Shown one piece after another: positions 36,949-47,000 of a stretch of DNA of 64,000 nucleotides. Positions within the stretch are counted from its first letter, which is position 1. Each line of letters begins with the position of its first letter. The notes beneath the pieces are model-generated. The model worked only from the letters and a program-made list of their open reading frames with translations. It did not search any database and was not told the origin of the DNA. This DNA comes from a bacterium (GTDB taxonomy: Bacteria; Cyanobacteriota; Vampirovibrionia; Gastranaerophilales; JAILCC01): contig JAILCC010000022.1 in the NCBI GenBank assembly GCA_024680555.1, forward strand, positions 1 to 64,000, in the 5' to 3' direction. The position numbers were made by a program, and so were the translations under genes.

Positions 36949-38217
36949 ATGTATTTTATTTATAATCTCTTAGTTATTGTTTTATTGGTGTTATTTTCAC
37001 CCATAATACTTATTGCACTGGTTGTTAAGCCAAAATTCCGTGCGGGATTTTTTCAAAAGGCAGGTTTTTATAAATCTGTACCCAAAAATGACGGAAAAAA
37101 GACAATAGTTATTCATGCGGTTTCCGTTGGTGAAGTTATTGCTGTGGAAAAATTCATAAAAACGCTGAGGGACAATTTTAAAGAAGATAAAATTATCCTT
37201 ACTACAGTTACCAAAACTGGTAATGAGGTTGCCAATAAAAAACTTTCACAGACGGTGGATGAAATATTATACTTTCCGTTCGATTTGTTTTTTGCGGTAA
37301 AAAGCTTCGTTAGGAATACAAAACCGGATTTGGTTATTATAGCGGAAACAGAGATTTGGCCCTATTTCGCCAGAGAGCTTAAAAACAATGACATTCCGGT
37401 AGTAATTATAAACGGCAGAATTTCGCCAAATTCGTATAAGGGGTATAAGAAGTTTTCGTGGTTCTTTAGGCAAGTGTTTAAAAACTATGCAAAAATCCTG
37501 ATGCAAACAAAGGGTGATATGGAGCGCATTGTTGATGTTGGTGCGTCCAAAGATATTACCGAAGTTATGGGAAATTTGAAGTTTGATATTTCAAATAATT
37601 TATCAAAAGAAGAAATTGATGATTTGAAAAATCAGTTTAAAACAAAGAAAAATCCTCTGCTTGTTGTCGGAAGTACGCACAAAGGGGAAGATGAAATAGC
37701 GCTAGATACGTATAAAAAGCTTCTTGAAAAGATTCCGGATTTGAAAGTTATTCTTGCGCCCAGACACCCTGAAAGGCTGAAAGACGTGGAAAGCTTGATA
37801 AAAACATTTGGCTTTTCTTATTCAAAACGTTCGGAAAAAGGAAACTTTGAAAATTCGCAAGTTGTTTTGCTTGATACAATGGGCGAGCTTTCTAAAATAT
37901 ATGCAATTGCTGATGTCGCATTTATCGGCGGAAGTTTTTCGGGAACAGGTGGACACAATCCTTTGGAAGCTGCTATTTTTGATGTGCCTGTTGTAAGTGG
38001 CTTTAGCACATTTAATTTTAAAGATATATACAAGTTTTTAACCGAAGCAAAAGCTTCTTTTGTGGTGCAGGACGAAGATAGTTTGTTCGCTATTTTAGAA
38101 AAGTTATTTTTAGACAAAGAATTTTATGCAGTTTCTTCCGAAGCTTGCAAAAAAGTATTTGAAGAAAATTCAGGTGCAATAAATTATGCACTGAATGTTA
38201 TAAAGGAACTTTTATAA
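36949..38217 (+). CDS. kdtA: 3-deoxy-D-manno-octulosonic acid (Kdo) transferase
   Basis: A 422-aa GT30 enzyme that adds Kdo to lipid IVA at the inner face of the inner membrane. It has an N-terminal membrane helix (about 1-25), then HAVSVGE near 60, the ETEIWP motif, NGRISPNSYKGYK, a VVGSTHKGED motif and APRHPER, and the C-terminal GGSFSGTGGHNPLEAA. The length is typical. Its presence implies an LPS-type outer membrane. The start is set at ATG 36949, 8 nt after GAGAGAGG; a GTG at 36940 overlaps that site. Confidence 0.95.
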   Translation: MYFIYNLLVIVLLVLFSPIILIALVVKPKFRAGFFQKAGFYKSVPKNDGKKTIVIHAVSVGEVIAVEKFIKTLRDNFKEDKIILTTVTKTGNEVANKKLSQTVDEILYFPFDLFFAVKSFVRNTKPDLVIIAETEIWPYFARELKNNDIPVVIINGRISPNSYKGYKKFSWFFRQVFKNYAKILMQTKGDMERIVDVGASKDITEVMGNLKFDISNNLSKEEIDDLKNQFKTKKNPLLVVGSTHKGEDEIALDTYKKLLEKIPDLKVILAPRHPERLKDVESLIKTFGFSYSKRSEKGNFENSQVVLLDTMGELSKIYAIADVAFIGGSFSGTGGHNPLEAAIFDVPVVSGFSTFNFKDIYKFLTEAKASFVVQDEDSLFAILEKLFLDKEFYAVSSEACKKVFEENSGAINYALNVIKELL

Positions 38218-38220
38218 GCA

Positions 38221-38250
38221 AAAGAAAACCGCCTCTGCGGCGGTTCTTTC
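38221..38250. terminator. Bidirectional hairpin terminator after kdtA
   Basis: A 7-bp stem AACCGCC/GGCGGTT (38227-38233 and 38239-38245), loop TCTGC, with A-rich sequence before and CTTTC after. It lies between convergent genes. Confidence 0.65.
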
Positions 38251-38303
38251 GATAATTCCAGTTATTCCTAACACGTACCTTGAACTAGGTGTAATTTTGC
38301 ATT

Positions 38304-38714
38304 CTATTCTTCCAAGAATGCTGTAAATGCCCCAACCTCTTCATCGTATGCTTGCATCCAGCTATCCATTCTGGCATCAACGCCGGGGTTAGCTGCTCTG
38401 TACGCTTCGGCCATTTCTAACCTTTCTGCATTACTTAATTCACGAAGTCCTTCTACTGTCGGTCCGACAAGTACACTCATGAATTCTTCCACAGGATTTT
38501 GTCTCTGTGTCTGAGCCTCAATATTGGCTTTTGTAACAGCTGCTGTTTGAGCCATATAGCTTAAAACATCATCCGGTGCAAGACTGTGGTTTTCAGTTTG
38601 CGCCTGGGGAGCTGCTTCTCCTTTTGCTTCATCTTTACCTTCGGGTTTGGTTTTCGGCTCACTGCTGTTGTAAATGCTAGAGGTATTTAAACCAAGGCGA
38701 TTTATTTCCGTCAT
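38304..38714 (-). CDS. Small lineage-type protein, unknown function
   Basis: A 136-aa protein without signal peptide. The N-terminal part (about 18-45) is a charged, disordered-looking Lys/Glu/Ala/Gln stretch; the C-terminal part is helical and acidic, with ELSNAERLEMAEAYRAAN and a WMQAYDEEVGAF end. The first residues, NRLGLNTSSIYNSS, resemble the polar Asn/Ser-rich N-termini of other small proteins here. No family is recognised. It is convergent with kdtA, with no neighbours on its own strand. Confidence 0.55.
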   Translation of the reverse strand: MTEINRLGLNTSSIYNSSEPKTKPEGKDEAKGEAAPQAQTENHSLAPDDVLSYMAQTAAVTKANIEAQTQRQNPVEEFMSVLVGPTVEGLRELSNAERLEMAEAYRAANPGVDARMDSWMQAYDEEVGAFTAFLEE

Positions 38715-38853
38715 GTTATTCTCCTTAAAGTTTTCGTTCTCGCAAGATATATATCGGCATAGTTTAATGAAAACTTTAGGCTTTTGTATCTTTTTTTTAC
38801 AAATGTTTACAAAGTATAGTTGCGCTTTTGAAATTTATAGGTTTATTTATTTA

Positions 38854-38862
38854 TGCTATAAT
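38854..38862 (+). promoter_or_regulatory. Extended -10 promoter of the leuD-like gene
   Basis: TGC followed by a perfect TATAAT, 29 nt before the ATG. A weak -35 TTTATA lies 17 bp upstream. Confidence 0.45.
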
Positions 38863-38891
38863 CATGACGAATTTGGTATAGGAGAGAAAAG

Positions 38892-39392
38892 ATGATTTTA
38901 AAAGGAAAGTCTTGGAAATTCCCTGATAATATAAGTACAGACCATATTGCACCCGGGAGATTGTTTCATTTGCGTTCAAATTTGCCTGAGTTTGCAAAAC
39001 ATGTCCTTGAGGATGCTGATCCCGAATTTGCTTCAAAGATGGAAAAAGGCGATTTTGTTGTTGCCGGTTCAAATTTCGGACTGGGTTCTTCAAGAGAACA
39101 TGCACCGCAAATTATAAAAATTGCCGGTGTAAGTGCGGTTATTGCAAAATCTTTTGCACGTATATTTTACAGAAATGCAATCAACATCGGTTTGCTTTTG
39201 CTTGAATGTGATACGGACAAAATCAATGCAGGTGACGAATTAGAGGTTGATATTCAAAAAGGTGTAATAAAAAATATTACTCAAAATACGGAAATAACAT
39301 TTACTCCGCTTCCTGACGTTATGATTAAATTATTAAACGATGGCGGTTTAGTGGAACATATTAAGAAAAACGGCGATTTTCAACTGGTATAA
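38892..39392 (+). CDS. leuD: 3-isopropylmalate dehydratase small subunit (LeuD) or related aconitase-family small subunit
   Basis: A 166-aa swivel-domain protein of the aconitase family. An ISTDHIAPGR start, GSNFGLGSSREHAPQ and VIAKSFARIFYRNAINIGLLLLEC are standard for LeuD of the short, archaeal-like type. It would pair with a LeuC large subunit to isomerise isopropylmalate in leucine synthesis. The loop after APGR reads LFHLRS; in this group the equivalent loop distinguishes LeuD from homoaconitase, so the substrate is not certain. No LeuC gene is in the window. mutL follows 1 nt after the stop. Confidence 0.82.
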   Translation: MILKGKSWKFPDNISTDHIAPGRLFHLRSNLPEFAKHVLEDADPEFASKMEKGDFVVAGSNFGLGSSREHAPQIIKIAGVSAVIAKSFARIFYRNAINIGLLLLECDTDKINAGDELEVDIQKGVIKNITQNTEITFTPLPDVMIKLLNDGGLVEHIKKNGDFQLV

Positions 39393-39393
39393 G

Positions 39394-41181
39394 ATGAACA
39401 GAATAAAGCTTCTTGATAAGAATTTAATAAATCAAATTGCGGCGGGTGAAGTTATTGAGCGTCCTGCTTCGGTTGTAAAAGAGCTTGTTGAAAATTCTAT
39501 AGATGCCGGTGCAACCAGAATATCTGTGGATGTCTCAAATGATTGCAGAAATATCCGTGTGGCTGATAACGGTTCGGGTATCCACAAGGACGATATATCA
39601 ATCGCCTTTATGCGCCATGCAACTAGCAAAATTGCTTCTCAGGAGGATTTGTGGAATATAAACACTCTCGGCTTTAGAGGAGAGGCGCTTGCGAGCATTA
39701 TTTCTATTGCAAAAGTAACTTGTACGACAAAGACCAAAGATGCGACAAACGGTGTGAAAGCGGTATGCAAAGAATCAGAAGTTTCTATTTCGGAAACAGG
39801 CTGCGATTATGGCACAATAATGGAAATTAAAGATTTATTTTATAACGTTCCCGTTCGTGCCAAATTTCTAAAAAATTCCAAAACCGAAATAGGTTATATC
39901 CAAGAAATAATGCAGGGGCTTGCCGTTTGTAATCCTGACAGGGTATTTACTCTTTCAAATAACGGTGCCGTTCTCTTAAAAACTACGGGTAGTAATAATC
40001 TTGAGGTTGTTATTTCAGAAATTTATAATAATGCGCTTATTAAAGAACTAAAAACCGTTGAAAATACCGATGCGGCTGCGGGAATGAAAGTGTCAGGAGT
40101 TGCAAGTTCACCTTTGTATACACGTTCAAATCGCAAAGGAATGTACATCTTTGTGAACGGCAGAAGCGTAAAATGCCCTATATGTTTGAAAGCTATAGAT
40201 AATGTGTACAGTTCTCTTATACCCAAGGGAAAATATCCGTTTGTTGCAATATCGTTAACTTTGCCTCACGATGATGTTGATGTAAATGTTCACCCGACAA
40301 AGAGAGAAGTTCGGTATAAAGAAACAAATATGGTATATAACTTTGTTTATTATTCCGTTAAAAACGCTTTGAGTGAATTTAAGCCACAAGAACCCTCATA
40401 TAATTACGATAGTGCTCCGGAAGTTATATATAATAAGGTTGAAACTCCGATAACTTATGAAAAGACAGATTTTTCAAAATTTGCTTCAGAGTTGCCTTAT
40501 AAAAATCGTCCGTTTTGCCATGAGCCTGAAAAAACTTATGTTGAAAAAACTTATACACCGGCAGTTGCCGATGTTCAGCAAAAGTTTTTTGTGCAGCCGG
40601 ATTCCCAAGTTGTGGAAAATCGCCCTCAAATTATCGGACAATTCAAAAATACTTATATACTCATAGAAAGAGAAGATGGCTTAGAGCTTGTAGACCAACA
40701 TATTGCGCATGAGCGTTTTTTGTATGAAACTCTGAAAGAAAATTACGAAAAAAATGGTACTATTTCGGCACAAATGTTCTTTACTTCTGAAGAAACAGAG
40801 CTTTTGCCAGAAGAAATTGAAAAACTTGAAAAATATAAGGATGTTTTGGAAAAACAAGGATATATATTTAATATAAATAATAACATGGTGTCTGTAAAAC
40901 AGTTGCCTGTTGTTGTTGCACAAAACCATGTCGGGGATGTACTGCGTGATGTGTTGGAGCTTTTGGATACAAACTTTGATCAAATAGAAGACAAAGTTTT
41001 AATTATGAGTTCATGTAAAGGTGCTGTAAAGGCAGGTCAAAAGCTTTCGCCGTGGCAGATGACAGATATTATTGAGAAATGGATGACAACTAAAAATCCT
41101 CAAACATGTCCGCATGGCAGACCAATTTCTAAGATTATACCGACAAGAGAAGTTGCTAAATTCTTTTTGAGAAACAGCTAA
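39394..41181 (+). CDS. mutL: DNA mismatch repair protein MutL (endonuclease type)
   Basis: A 595-aa MutL. The N-terminal GHKL ATPase has ENSIDAGAT near 33-41, DNGSGIH near 60-66 and GFRGEALASI near 91-100. A Pro/Tyr-rich linker spans about 330-410. The C-terminal dimerisation domain has DQHIAHERFLYE, matching the MutL endonuclease signature DQHAx2Ex4E apart from Ile for Ala, plus SSCKGAV and CPHGRP, the other zinc/nuclease motifs. That implies nicking activity as in organisms without MutH. It lies 1 nt after the leuD-like gene. Confidence 0.95.
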   Translation: MNRIKLLDKNLINQIAAGEVIERPASVVKELVENSIDAGATRISVDVSNDCRNIRVADNGSGIHKDDISIAFMRHATSKIASQEDLWNINTLGFRGEALASIISIAKVTCTTKTKDATNGVKAVCKESEVSISETGCDYGTIMEIKDLFYNVPVRAKFLKNSKTEIGYIQEIMQGLAVCNPDRVFTLSNNGAVLLKTTGSNNLEVVISEIYNNALIKELKTVENTDAAAGMKVSGVASSPLYTRSNRKGMYIFVNGRSVKCPICLKAIDNVYSSLIPKGKYPFVAISLTLPHDDVDVNVHPTKREVRYKETNMVYNFVYYSVKNALSEFKPQEPSYNYDSAPEVIYNKVETPITYEKTDFSKFASELPYKNRPFCHEPEKTYVEKTYTPAVADVQQKFFVQPDSQVVENRPQIIGQFKNTYILIEREDGLELVDQHIAHERFLYETLKENYEKNGTISAQMFFTSEETELLPEEIEKLEKYKDVLEKQGYIFNINNNMVSVKQLPVVVAQNHVGDVLRDVLELLDTNFDQIEDKVLIMSSCKGAVKAGQKLSPWQMTDIIEKWMTTKNPQTCPHGRPISKIIPTREVAKFFLRNS

Positions 41182-41222
41182 AGGCAATAATAACAATGGT
41201 TGCAGTCATAATGTTAAAAAAT

Positions 41223-41288
41223 CTTAACATATAAAAATAAGAAAAAGCAATTTTTAATAGTATATACTCTTTATATAAATAAGAGATA
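41223..41288 (+). promoter_or_regulatory. Conserved upstream block, copy 1
   Basis: A 66-bp block that ends 17 nt before the first giant-protein ATG and is matched, without gaps, by 44014-44079 at 57 of 66 positions; the last 42 bases differ at two. It contains GCAATTTTTAATAG followed by TATACT (41263-41268), a plausible -10, and TTATATA. No convincing -35 is seen, so a sigma factor with other needs, or a regulator site, is possible. Confidence 0.6.
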
Positions 41289-41305
41289 TTATAGAGAGTA
41301 AAAGC

Positions 41306-43906
41306 ATGGCAAACATTGGACAAAATTTCGATCAAAAAGAAATGATGGAACTGTTAAAGAAAAATGGCAGCGCCGGTGGTCAACAAGTTCAACAAAGACC
41401 AAATAACGGTTCTGACGTGTCCTTGTTTGCAAGCAAAGGTTCTTTTGGAAGCCTTACTTCAAAAGCAGGTGCAGCTTCAGGTCTTGAAGCAGGATTACAA
41501 ACTTCTTCTGCTGCTCCTCAACAAGGCACTCAAGGAACACAAGATGCGCAAGGTGCTCAAGGCATACAAGATACAGGTAGCATCTTTGGCGGCAGCGGCG
41601 TACAGGGTGGAGATACTCAAGGAAGCATTTTTGCAAACACTGCTTCCAAACCAAAATCAGTTGATGATGTTCTTGGCGAAAATGACTGGGGCGGCGTTGG
41701 TTTGAGCTTCTCAAATTCTTCAAATGTTCAACTTCAAGAATCTCAACAAGAAGGCGGTCTTTTGAGCAAAGTTAAAAGTCTTTTCGCAGGTATAACAGGT
41801 AGCGATGCTGCACAAAATGCAGAAAGCAAGCAAGAAAATACTCAAGTACAACAACAACCGATGTCAAATAAGGCGCAACTTGCACAAGGAAATGCGGCAA
41901 ATGCGCAAGGACAAAAAGAAATAGAAGAAAATGAGAAAAATCAAGATAAAACAGAGTTAGATACAGAAAAACAAGAAATGGGTACATCATCTGCAGAAAT
42001 GTCTCAAATGCAACATGAGAATAAGGCTTCATCTGCAGATAATAAGGCTCAACAGACATTAGGAGATAAAAATGTCAATACAAAATCAGGAGAAGCTAAT
42101 TCTGTAAAAACTAATATCTTGAATCCATCTACAAAATCTTCTGGAAATATTAGTAAGGCATCGGCAGGTGCTGCAAAAGCTGCAGGCGGTGCAACTGCAG
42201 GTGCAGGAACAGGTGCAGGAGCAGGCGGAGCTATAACAAATGATGCAACAACAGACAGTGCCTTATCAAATAATAACGATATTTCGTCATTAAAAAATGA
42301 AGCAAGTTCTGTTATGGAAGAAAACGGAACTGATGCAGGCGAAAAAGCTTCTGTAGAAAAAAGTTTTGATGGTATGGAAAAAGCTTCGGCAGGTAATAAT
42401 GATGCAGCATCCACAGTTCAAAATAACAATGAAAATAATACTCAAACGGCAGCTGCAGCAACAGCTAAAGCTGATCAAGCTTCTCAAATGACTACACAAT
42501 CTCAAGTTAATAAAACATTAGCTACTGCTTCTCAAAATGCAGCTCAATCATATACTGCAAAGTCGCAAGAAAGTGCACAAGAGTCAACTCAACATAGCAG
42601 TTCGGCAAATGCAGCAGAAACGGCCGGTAATGCAGCAATGAGTTTCGCTGCAACGCAAACAGCACAATCCGGTTACAGATATGCTGAAGCAAAAGTTTGT
42701 GGAGCAATGGCAAAAAGTCAGGAGGCAGAAGCAACTGCAATGCATGCTGAAGCTGCTACATTAAAAGCAAATGCAGCTACATCAAAAGCTACCGCAGAAA
42801 CGATGCATGCTGCTGCTGATGGTAATGAAGCTGCTGGAGCAGCATTAGAAGCCAAAGGAGAAGCATTAAGAGATTCTGGTGAGGCTCTTATGGCAACACC
42901 GGATATAACAGGGTCAACAAAAGCATTAGCATCTGCTATGATAGCATCCGGAACTTCTTGTACTGCAACAGGTGCAACAGAGCAAACTAATGCAGAATCT
43001 TTACATGCCTCTGCTACTAATTTAGAAACAGCTGCAACAAATGCAGAAGAGGAATCAGCTACTATGGAAGAGAGTGCAAAAGGTATTGATGCAAAAGCTA
43101 AAGCAAATTTAGCAACTTCTCAACAAGATATAATAGACGGAAAATCTTTAGCGCAAAGTGCAGCAGTATCTACCGCTTCTGCAGGAGCTTCTTTCGCAAC
43201 ACAAAGTCAAGAAGAATCTGCTGCAGACCAATCAAAAGGATTGTCAGACCAACAAAAAAATGCTGCAACAAAAGAAACAGCTCAATATAAGTCAAACTTG
43301 GCAAAGAGCTTGAATTATGAAACAAAAGCAAATGGTTTAAATGCAGAAGTTAATGAGGCTAAATCTCAAATACAAACAAATAATGCTGAAAATAAAGATA
43401 CTACTTCAAGAATTGAGGCATCTAATGACGAAACACAAGTAAAAGCAGAAAGACTCCTTGAACAAGTTAAAGCGGGAGCTCAAGCAAATGATGAAAACTC
43501 TGAATCAGAAGATGCAAATGCTCAAAATGCAACAGATGGCAAAGACGGAGTTGCAGGTGGTTCCGGAGCTTCAGCAGGCGGCGCTAGCGCAGTAAAAGCA
43601 GGTGCTAAAGCTGATAAAGGCGGAGAAAAAGCAAATGCTGCAGATAAGAAAGATGATAAACAAGTTGAAAAAGATAAGAAAGCTGAAGAAGATGAAGAAG
43701 TAAAAGAAAACGAGGAAGAAGAAGAAACTAAAGAAACAGACGAAACCGAAGAAACTGAAGAAACTCAAGAAAATGAAGAAGCACAAGAATCTCAAGAAGA
43801 AACTCAAGCTCCTGAAACGGCAGAACAAACAACAACTCCTCAAGTAGAAACAGATACGACTTCAGTTGCCGCAGAAGATACAAATGTAAAAAAATTAGAC
43901 ATATAA
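41306..43906 (+). CDS. Giant Ala/Gln/Ser/Thr-rich protein with heptad body and acidic tail, copy A
   Basis: An 866-aa protein of no recognised family, with no signal peptide and no clear membrane helix. Residues 1-20 read MANIGQNFD-KEM-ELLKKNG type. Residues 37-140 hold SLFA, SFGSL, SIFGG, SIFANTASKPKS and VLGENDWGGVGLSFSNS (from about 122), the only Trp region. A disordered Gln/Asn/Ala/Gly part follows. At about 455-700 it turns into an alanine-rich helix with seven-residue spacing (AEAATLK, ANAATSK, ATAETMH and on), including a conserved YRYAEAKVCGAM (Cys465). The C-terminus is hyperacidic (about 780-840) and ends DTNVKKLDI. Ribosome site GAGAG. A strong terminator follows. It is paralogous to the next gene. 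Confidence 0.85.
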   Translation: MANIGQNFDQKEMMELLKKNGSAGGQQVQQRPNNGSDVSLFASKGSFGSLTSKAGAASGLEAGLQTSSAAPQQGTQGTQDAQGAQGIQDTGSIFGGSGVQGGDTQGSIFANTASKPKSVDDVLGENDWGGVGLSFSNSSNVQLQESQQEGGLLSKVKSLFAGITGSDAAQNAESKQENTQVQQQPMSNKAQLAQGNAANAQGQKEIEENEKNQDKTELDTEKQEMGTSSAEMSQMQHENKASSADNKAQQTLGDKNVNTKSGEANSVKTNILNPSTKSSGNISKASAGAAKAAGGATAGAGTGAGAGGAITNDATTDSALSNNNDISSLKNEASSVMEENGTDAGEKASVEKSFDGMEKASAGNNDAASTVQNNNENNTQTAAAATAKADQASQMTTQSQVNKTLATASQNAAQSYTAKSQESAQESTQHSSSANAAETAGNAAMSFAATQTAQSGYRYAEAKVCGAMAKSQEAEATAMHAEAATLKANAATSKATAETMHAAADGNEAAGAALEAKGEALRDSGEALMATPDITGSTKALASAMIASGTSCTATGATEQTNAESLHASATNLETAATNAEEESATMEESAKGIDAKAKANLATSQQDIIDGKSLAQSAAVSTASAGASFATQSQEESAADQSKGLSDQQKNAATKETAQYKSNLAKSLNYETKANGLNAEVNEAKSQIQTNNAENKDTTSRIEASNDETQVKAERLLEQVKAGAQANDENSESEDANAQNATDGKDGVAGGSGASAGGASAVKAGAKADKGGEKANAADKKDDKQVEKDKKAEEDEEVKENEEEEETKETDETEETEETQENEEAQESQEETQAPETAEQTTTPQVETDTTSVAAEDTNVKKLDI

Positions 43907-43933
43907 TTTAGTGTATTATCGAGTTAAATATAT

Positions 43934-43968
43934 AAAAAGAGATGCCAATGAGCATCTCTTTTTTTTTG
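43934..43968 (+). terminator. Terminator after giant protein A
   Basis: A 12-bp perfect stem AAAAAGAGATGC/GCATCTCTTTTT (43934-43945 and 43952-43963), loop CAATGA, then further T residues. Confidence 0.92.
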
Positions 43969-44013
43969 TCGAAAACTGCAAAATCTCCAAATTTTGCCTA
44001 TTTGTTACAAAAA

Positions 44014-44079
44014 CTTAACATGCGCAAAAACGAAAAGGCAATTTTTAATAGTATATACTTTTTATATATATAAGAGATA
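44014..44079 (+). promoter_or_regulatory. Conserved upstream block, copy 2
   Basis: The 66-bp match to 41223-41288 (57/66 identical, no gaps), ending 20 nt before the second giant-protein ATG. TATACT is at 44054-44059. A terminator separates it from the first gene, so each giant gene has its own promoter. Confidence 0.6.
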
Positions 44080-44099
44080 CTAATAATTGGAGAAAGAGC

Positions 44100-47000
44100 A
44101 TGGCTAATATTGGACAAAATTTTGACAAAAGAGAAATGATTGAACTTTTAAAGAAGAACGGAAACGTTTCGGTTCCTCAACAAGAACAAAAAACAGAAAA
44201 CGCTGATTCTTCTCTATTTGCCCAAAAACCGGCTTTCGGTAGTTTAACAAAATCAGGAAGCGCAGCATCCGGTCTTGAAGCAGGTCTTCAAACCAAAACT
44301 TCTTCCTCTGCTCCAACTGATGAAACTAAAGATGCCCAAGGTTCTCAAGCTGCTCAAAATCCACAAAATGATACAAGTATATTTGGCGGTGCTACTGTTT
44401 CAGGTGGCAGCGCTGACAGCATTTTTGCCAATACTGCTTCCAAGCCGAAATCTACTGATGAAGTTCTTGGTGAAAGTGATTGGGGCGATGTTGGTTTGAG
44501 CTTCTCAAATTCAAATTCTTCACAAGCTCAAAATACAACAGGTGCAGAAGCTCAAGATTCTACTTTGATTGGCAAAGTTAAAAATTTGTTCTCAGGTATA
44601 AAGACAACTGAAACTGCACAAAATTCAGAACAAAAACAAGCTCAAGGAATGCAATGTTTATCTAATAAAGGTAAATTGGCAGCAGGTAAAGTTGCTAATG
44701 CGCAAGGACAAAAAGATATTCAAGAACTTGATAAAAATATTTCAAAAACTAAACAAAATACTAATAAATTAGAAATGGATGCTTCTCATACAGAAATGTC
44801 TCAAGGAATACATGAAAGCAAATCTAAACAAGTAGATATGAAAGCTAAACAAGAACAAACCAAAGCTGATGCTAAAGTAAAACAAGATAACCCGGATGCT
44901 TCAGAAGCAGGTGCAGGTGAAGTTAAATCTCAAAACGTTGATAATGCTTCTCAAGCAAAAGCAGGTGCCGCTCAACCGGCAGCTGCTTCAGCTGCAGGAA
45001 ATGCAGGCGCAACAACTGATGTTTCAAGCATATCAAAAGCAGGTGCTTCAAATGGTGCAACTTCTGCAGCAACCGCAGGAGCTGATGGCGCTGCAGCTGT
45101 TACAGCAGGCGGTGCAGGTGCAGCAAAAGCTACAACTAACGCAGGCAATGTTACAAGTGATGAAGCTTCAACTTCTAAAGCAGGCAGCGGCAATAACATT
45201 ACTTCAATGAAAAGTGAAGCATCTTCATTTATGTCATCAAACGGTACTGATGCTCAAGAAAAATCATCCGTAGAACAAAGCTTCGATGGTATGGCTAAGA
45301 CACAAGCAGGTAACGAACAAGCATCAAATACAATTACTGAAAACAATAATAACAATGCACAATCAGCACAAAATGCAAACCAAAAGAATGCACAAGCTGC
45401 AAATGCAACAAATTTATCAGAAGTTAACAACGCATTAGCTACAGCAGGTCAAGAAGCAGCAGCTAATTATACGGAAAAATCAAATGAAACTGCTCAACAA
45501 GCTGAACAACAAACAGAATCATCAAATACAGCACAACAAATTGGTCAAAATTTAGCAACAACTGCAACAGGTTTGGCTACAAAAGCAGGTTATAATTATG
45601 CTGAAGCTGAAGTTTGCGGCGCACTCGCAGAAAGCCAAGAAGCAGGCGCAGCAGAAGCTACAACTGAAGCAACAACACAACAAGGTATAGCGGAAGAAGA
45701 AACAGTTCTTTCCGAAGAATCAACAGTAGCAGGTGAAGCAAAACAAACAGAACAAGAAACACTTGAAGCCGGCGCAGATGCAAAAGATGTTGAAGCAGAA
45801 GGTATGGAAGCTGAAGCAGCTGCACTCAGAGCAGAAGCAGAAACTATGCAGGCTACCGCAGCATCAATGCACGCAAGTGCAGCAGCACAAAATGTTGCCG
45901 GAACTCAATTAATTACAAGTGGTGAAGCTCTTATTGCTTCAGGTCAAGCATTACTGAGCAACCCATTCACTGCAGCTTTAGGCGCTTCAATGGTATCAAC
46001 AGGTACGGCTATGGTAACAACTGGTACTTCAGAAGTTGCTGCAGCAGAAGCTCTTGAAGGTGAAGCTACTGCATTAGACGGTGAAGCAGCTGCAACTGAA
46101 GCACAAGCTGATTCAGAAGAAGCACTTGCTCAAGAAACAAGAACGGAAGCTGAATCAATGAGAGTTGATGCAGAAGCAGCAGGTGCTGAATCCGCAGAAC
46201 ATTTTGCTGAAGCTGAAGAACATACAGCTGCAGCAGAAACCGCAGAAACTACAGCTCAAGAAAAAGAAGCTGAAGCTTCTACATTAACGGAAAAAGCAGC
46301 AGCAAATAAAGCAACTTCTCAACAAAAAATAATTACAGGTAAAGATTTGGCAATGGCAGGCGCATCTGCAGCAGCAAGTTCTGCTTCTTCATTCCAAAAA
46401 TCAGATGAACAAGCAGCTGCAGCTGAAGAATCAAAAGGTTTATCCGAAGAACAAAAAGCCGCTGCTGACCAAGAAATTGCAGCATTTACAGCAAACTTGA
46501 ACAAGAGCAGAGATTATGCAGACAAAGCTTCAACATTAAGCGCAGAAGCAGCACAAGAAGAATCTTCAATTCAAAAGAATGATGCTCAAAATAAAAATGC
46601 GGCAGCAAAAATCGATAATTCAAATCAAGAAAATGAAAACAAGGCAGAAAGACTTCTTAACCAAGTAAAAGCAGGCGGCAAAGCTGATAAAGAAAAAACA
46701 GATTCCGAAAATGCAGATTCACAAAATTCATTAGGTTCAAAAGCAGGTGCTTCTGAAAGAGCTGATGCTGACAACAAAGAAGCAAGCGTATCTGAAAATT
46801 CAAATGGCAATGATACTTCTAACGCAACTGACAACTCTAATGTCATCGCTAATGATAACGGAGCTTCCACAGGATTAAACAAAGCCGGTTCTGAAAACCC
46901 GTTTGATAACGGTCTTGAAAAAGATGACAAGTTAGATAAAGAACAAAAGCTTGATGAAGAAGAACAAGTAGATGAAACTGAGGAAGAAGAAGAAACTGAA

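Noticed and set aside
41410..41650. FG-type motifs (SFGSL, SIFGG) as nucleoporin-like phase-separating repeats
   Set aside because: Only four or so motifs occur, in a conserved head, not a repeating array; the resemblance is likely superficial.
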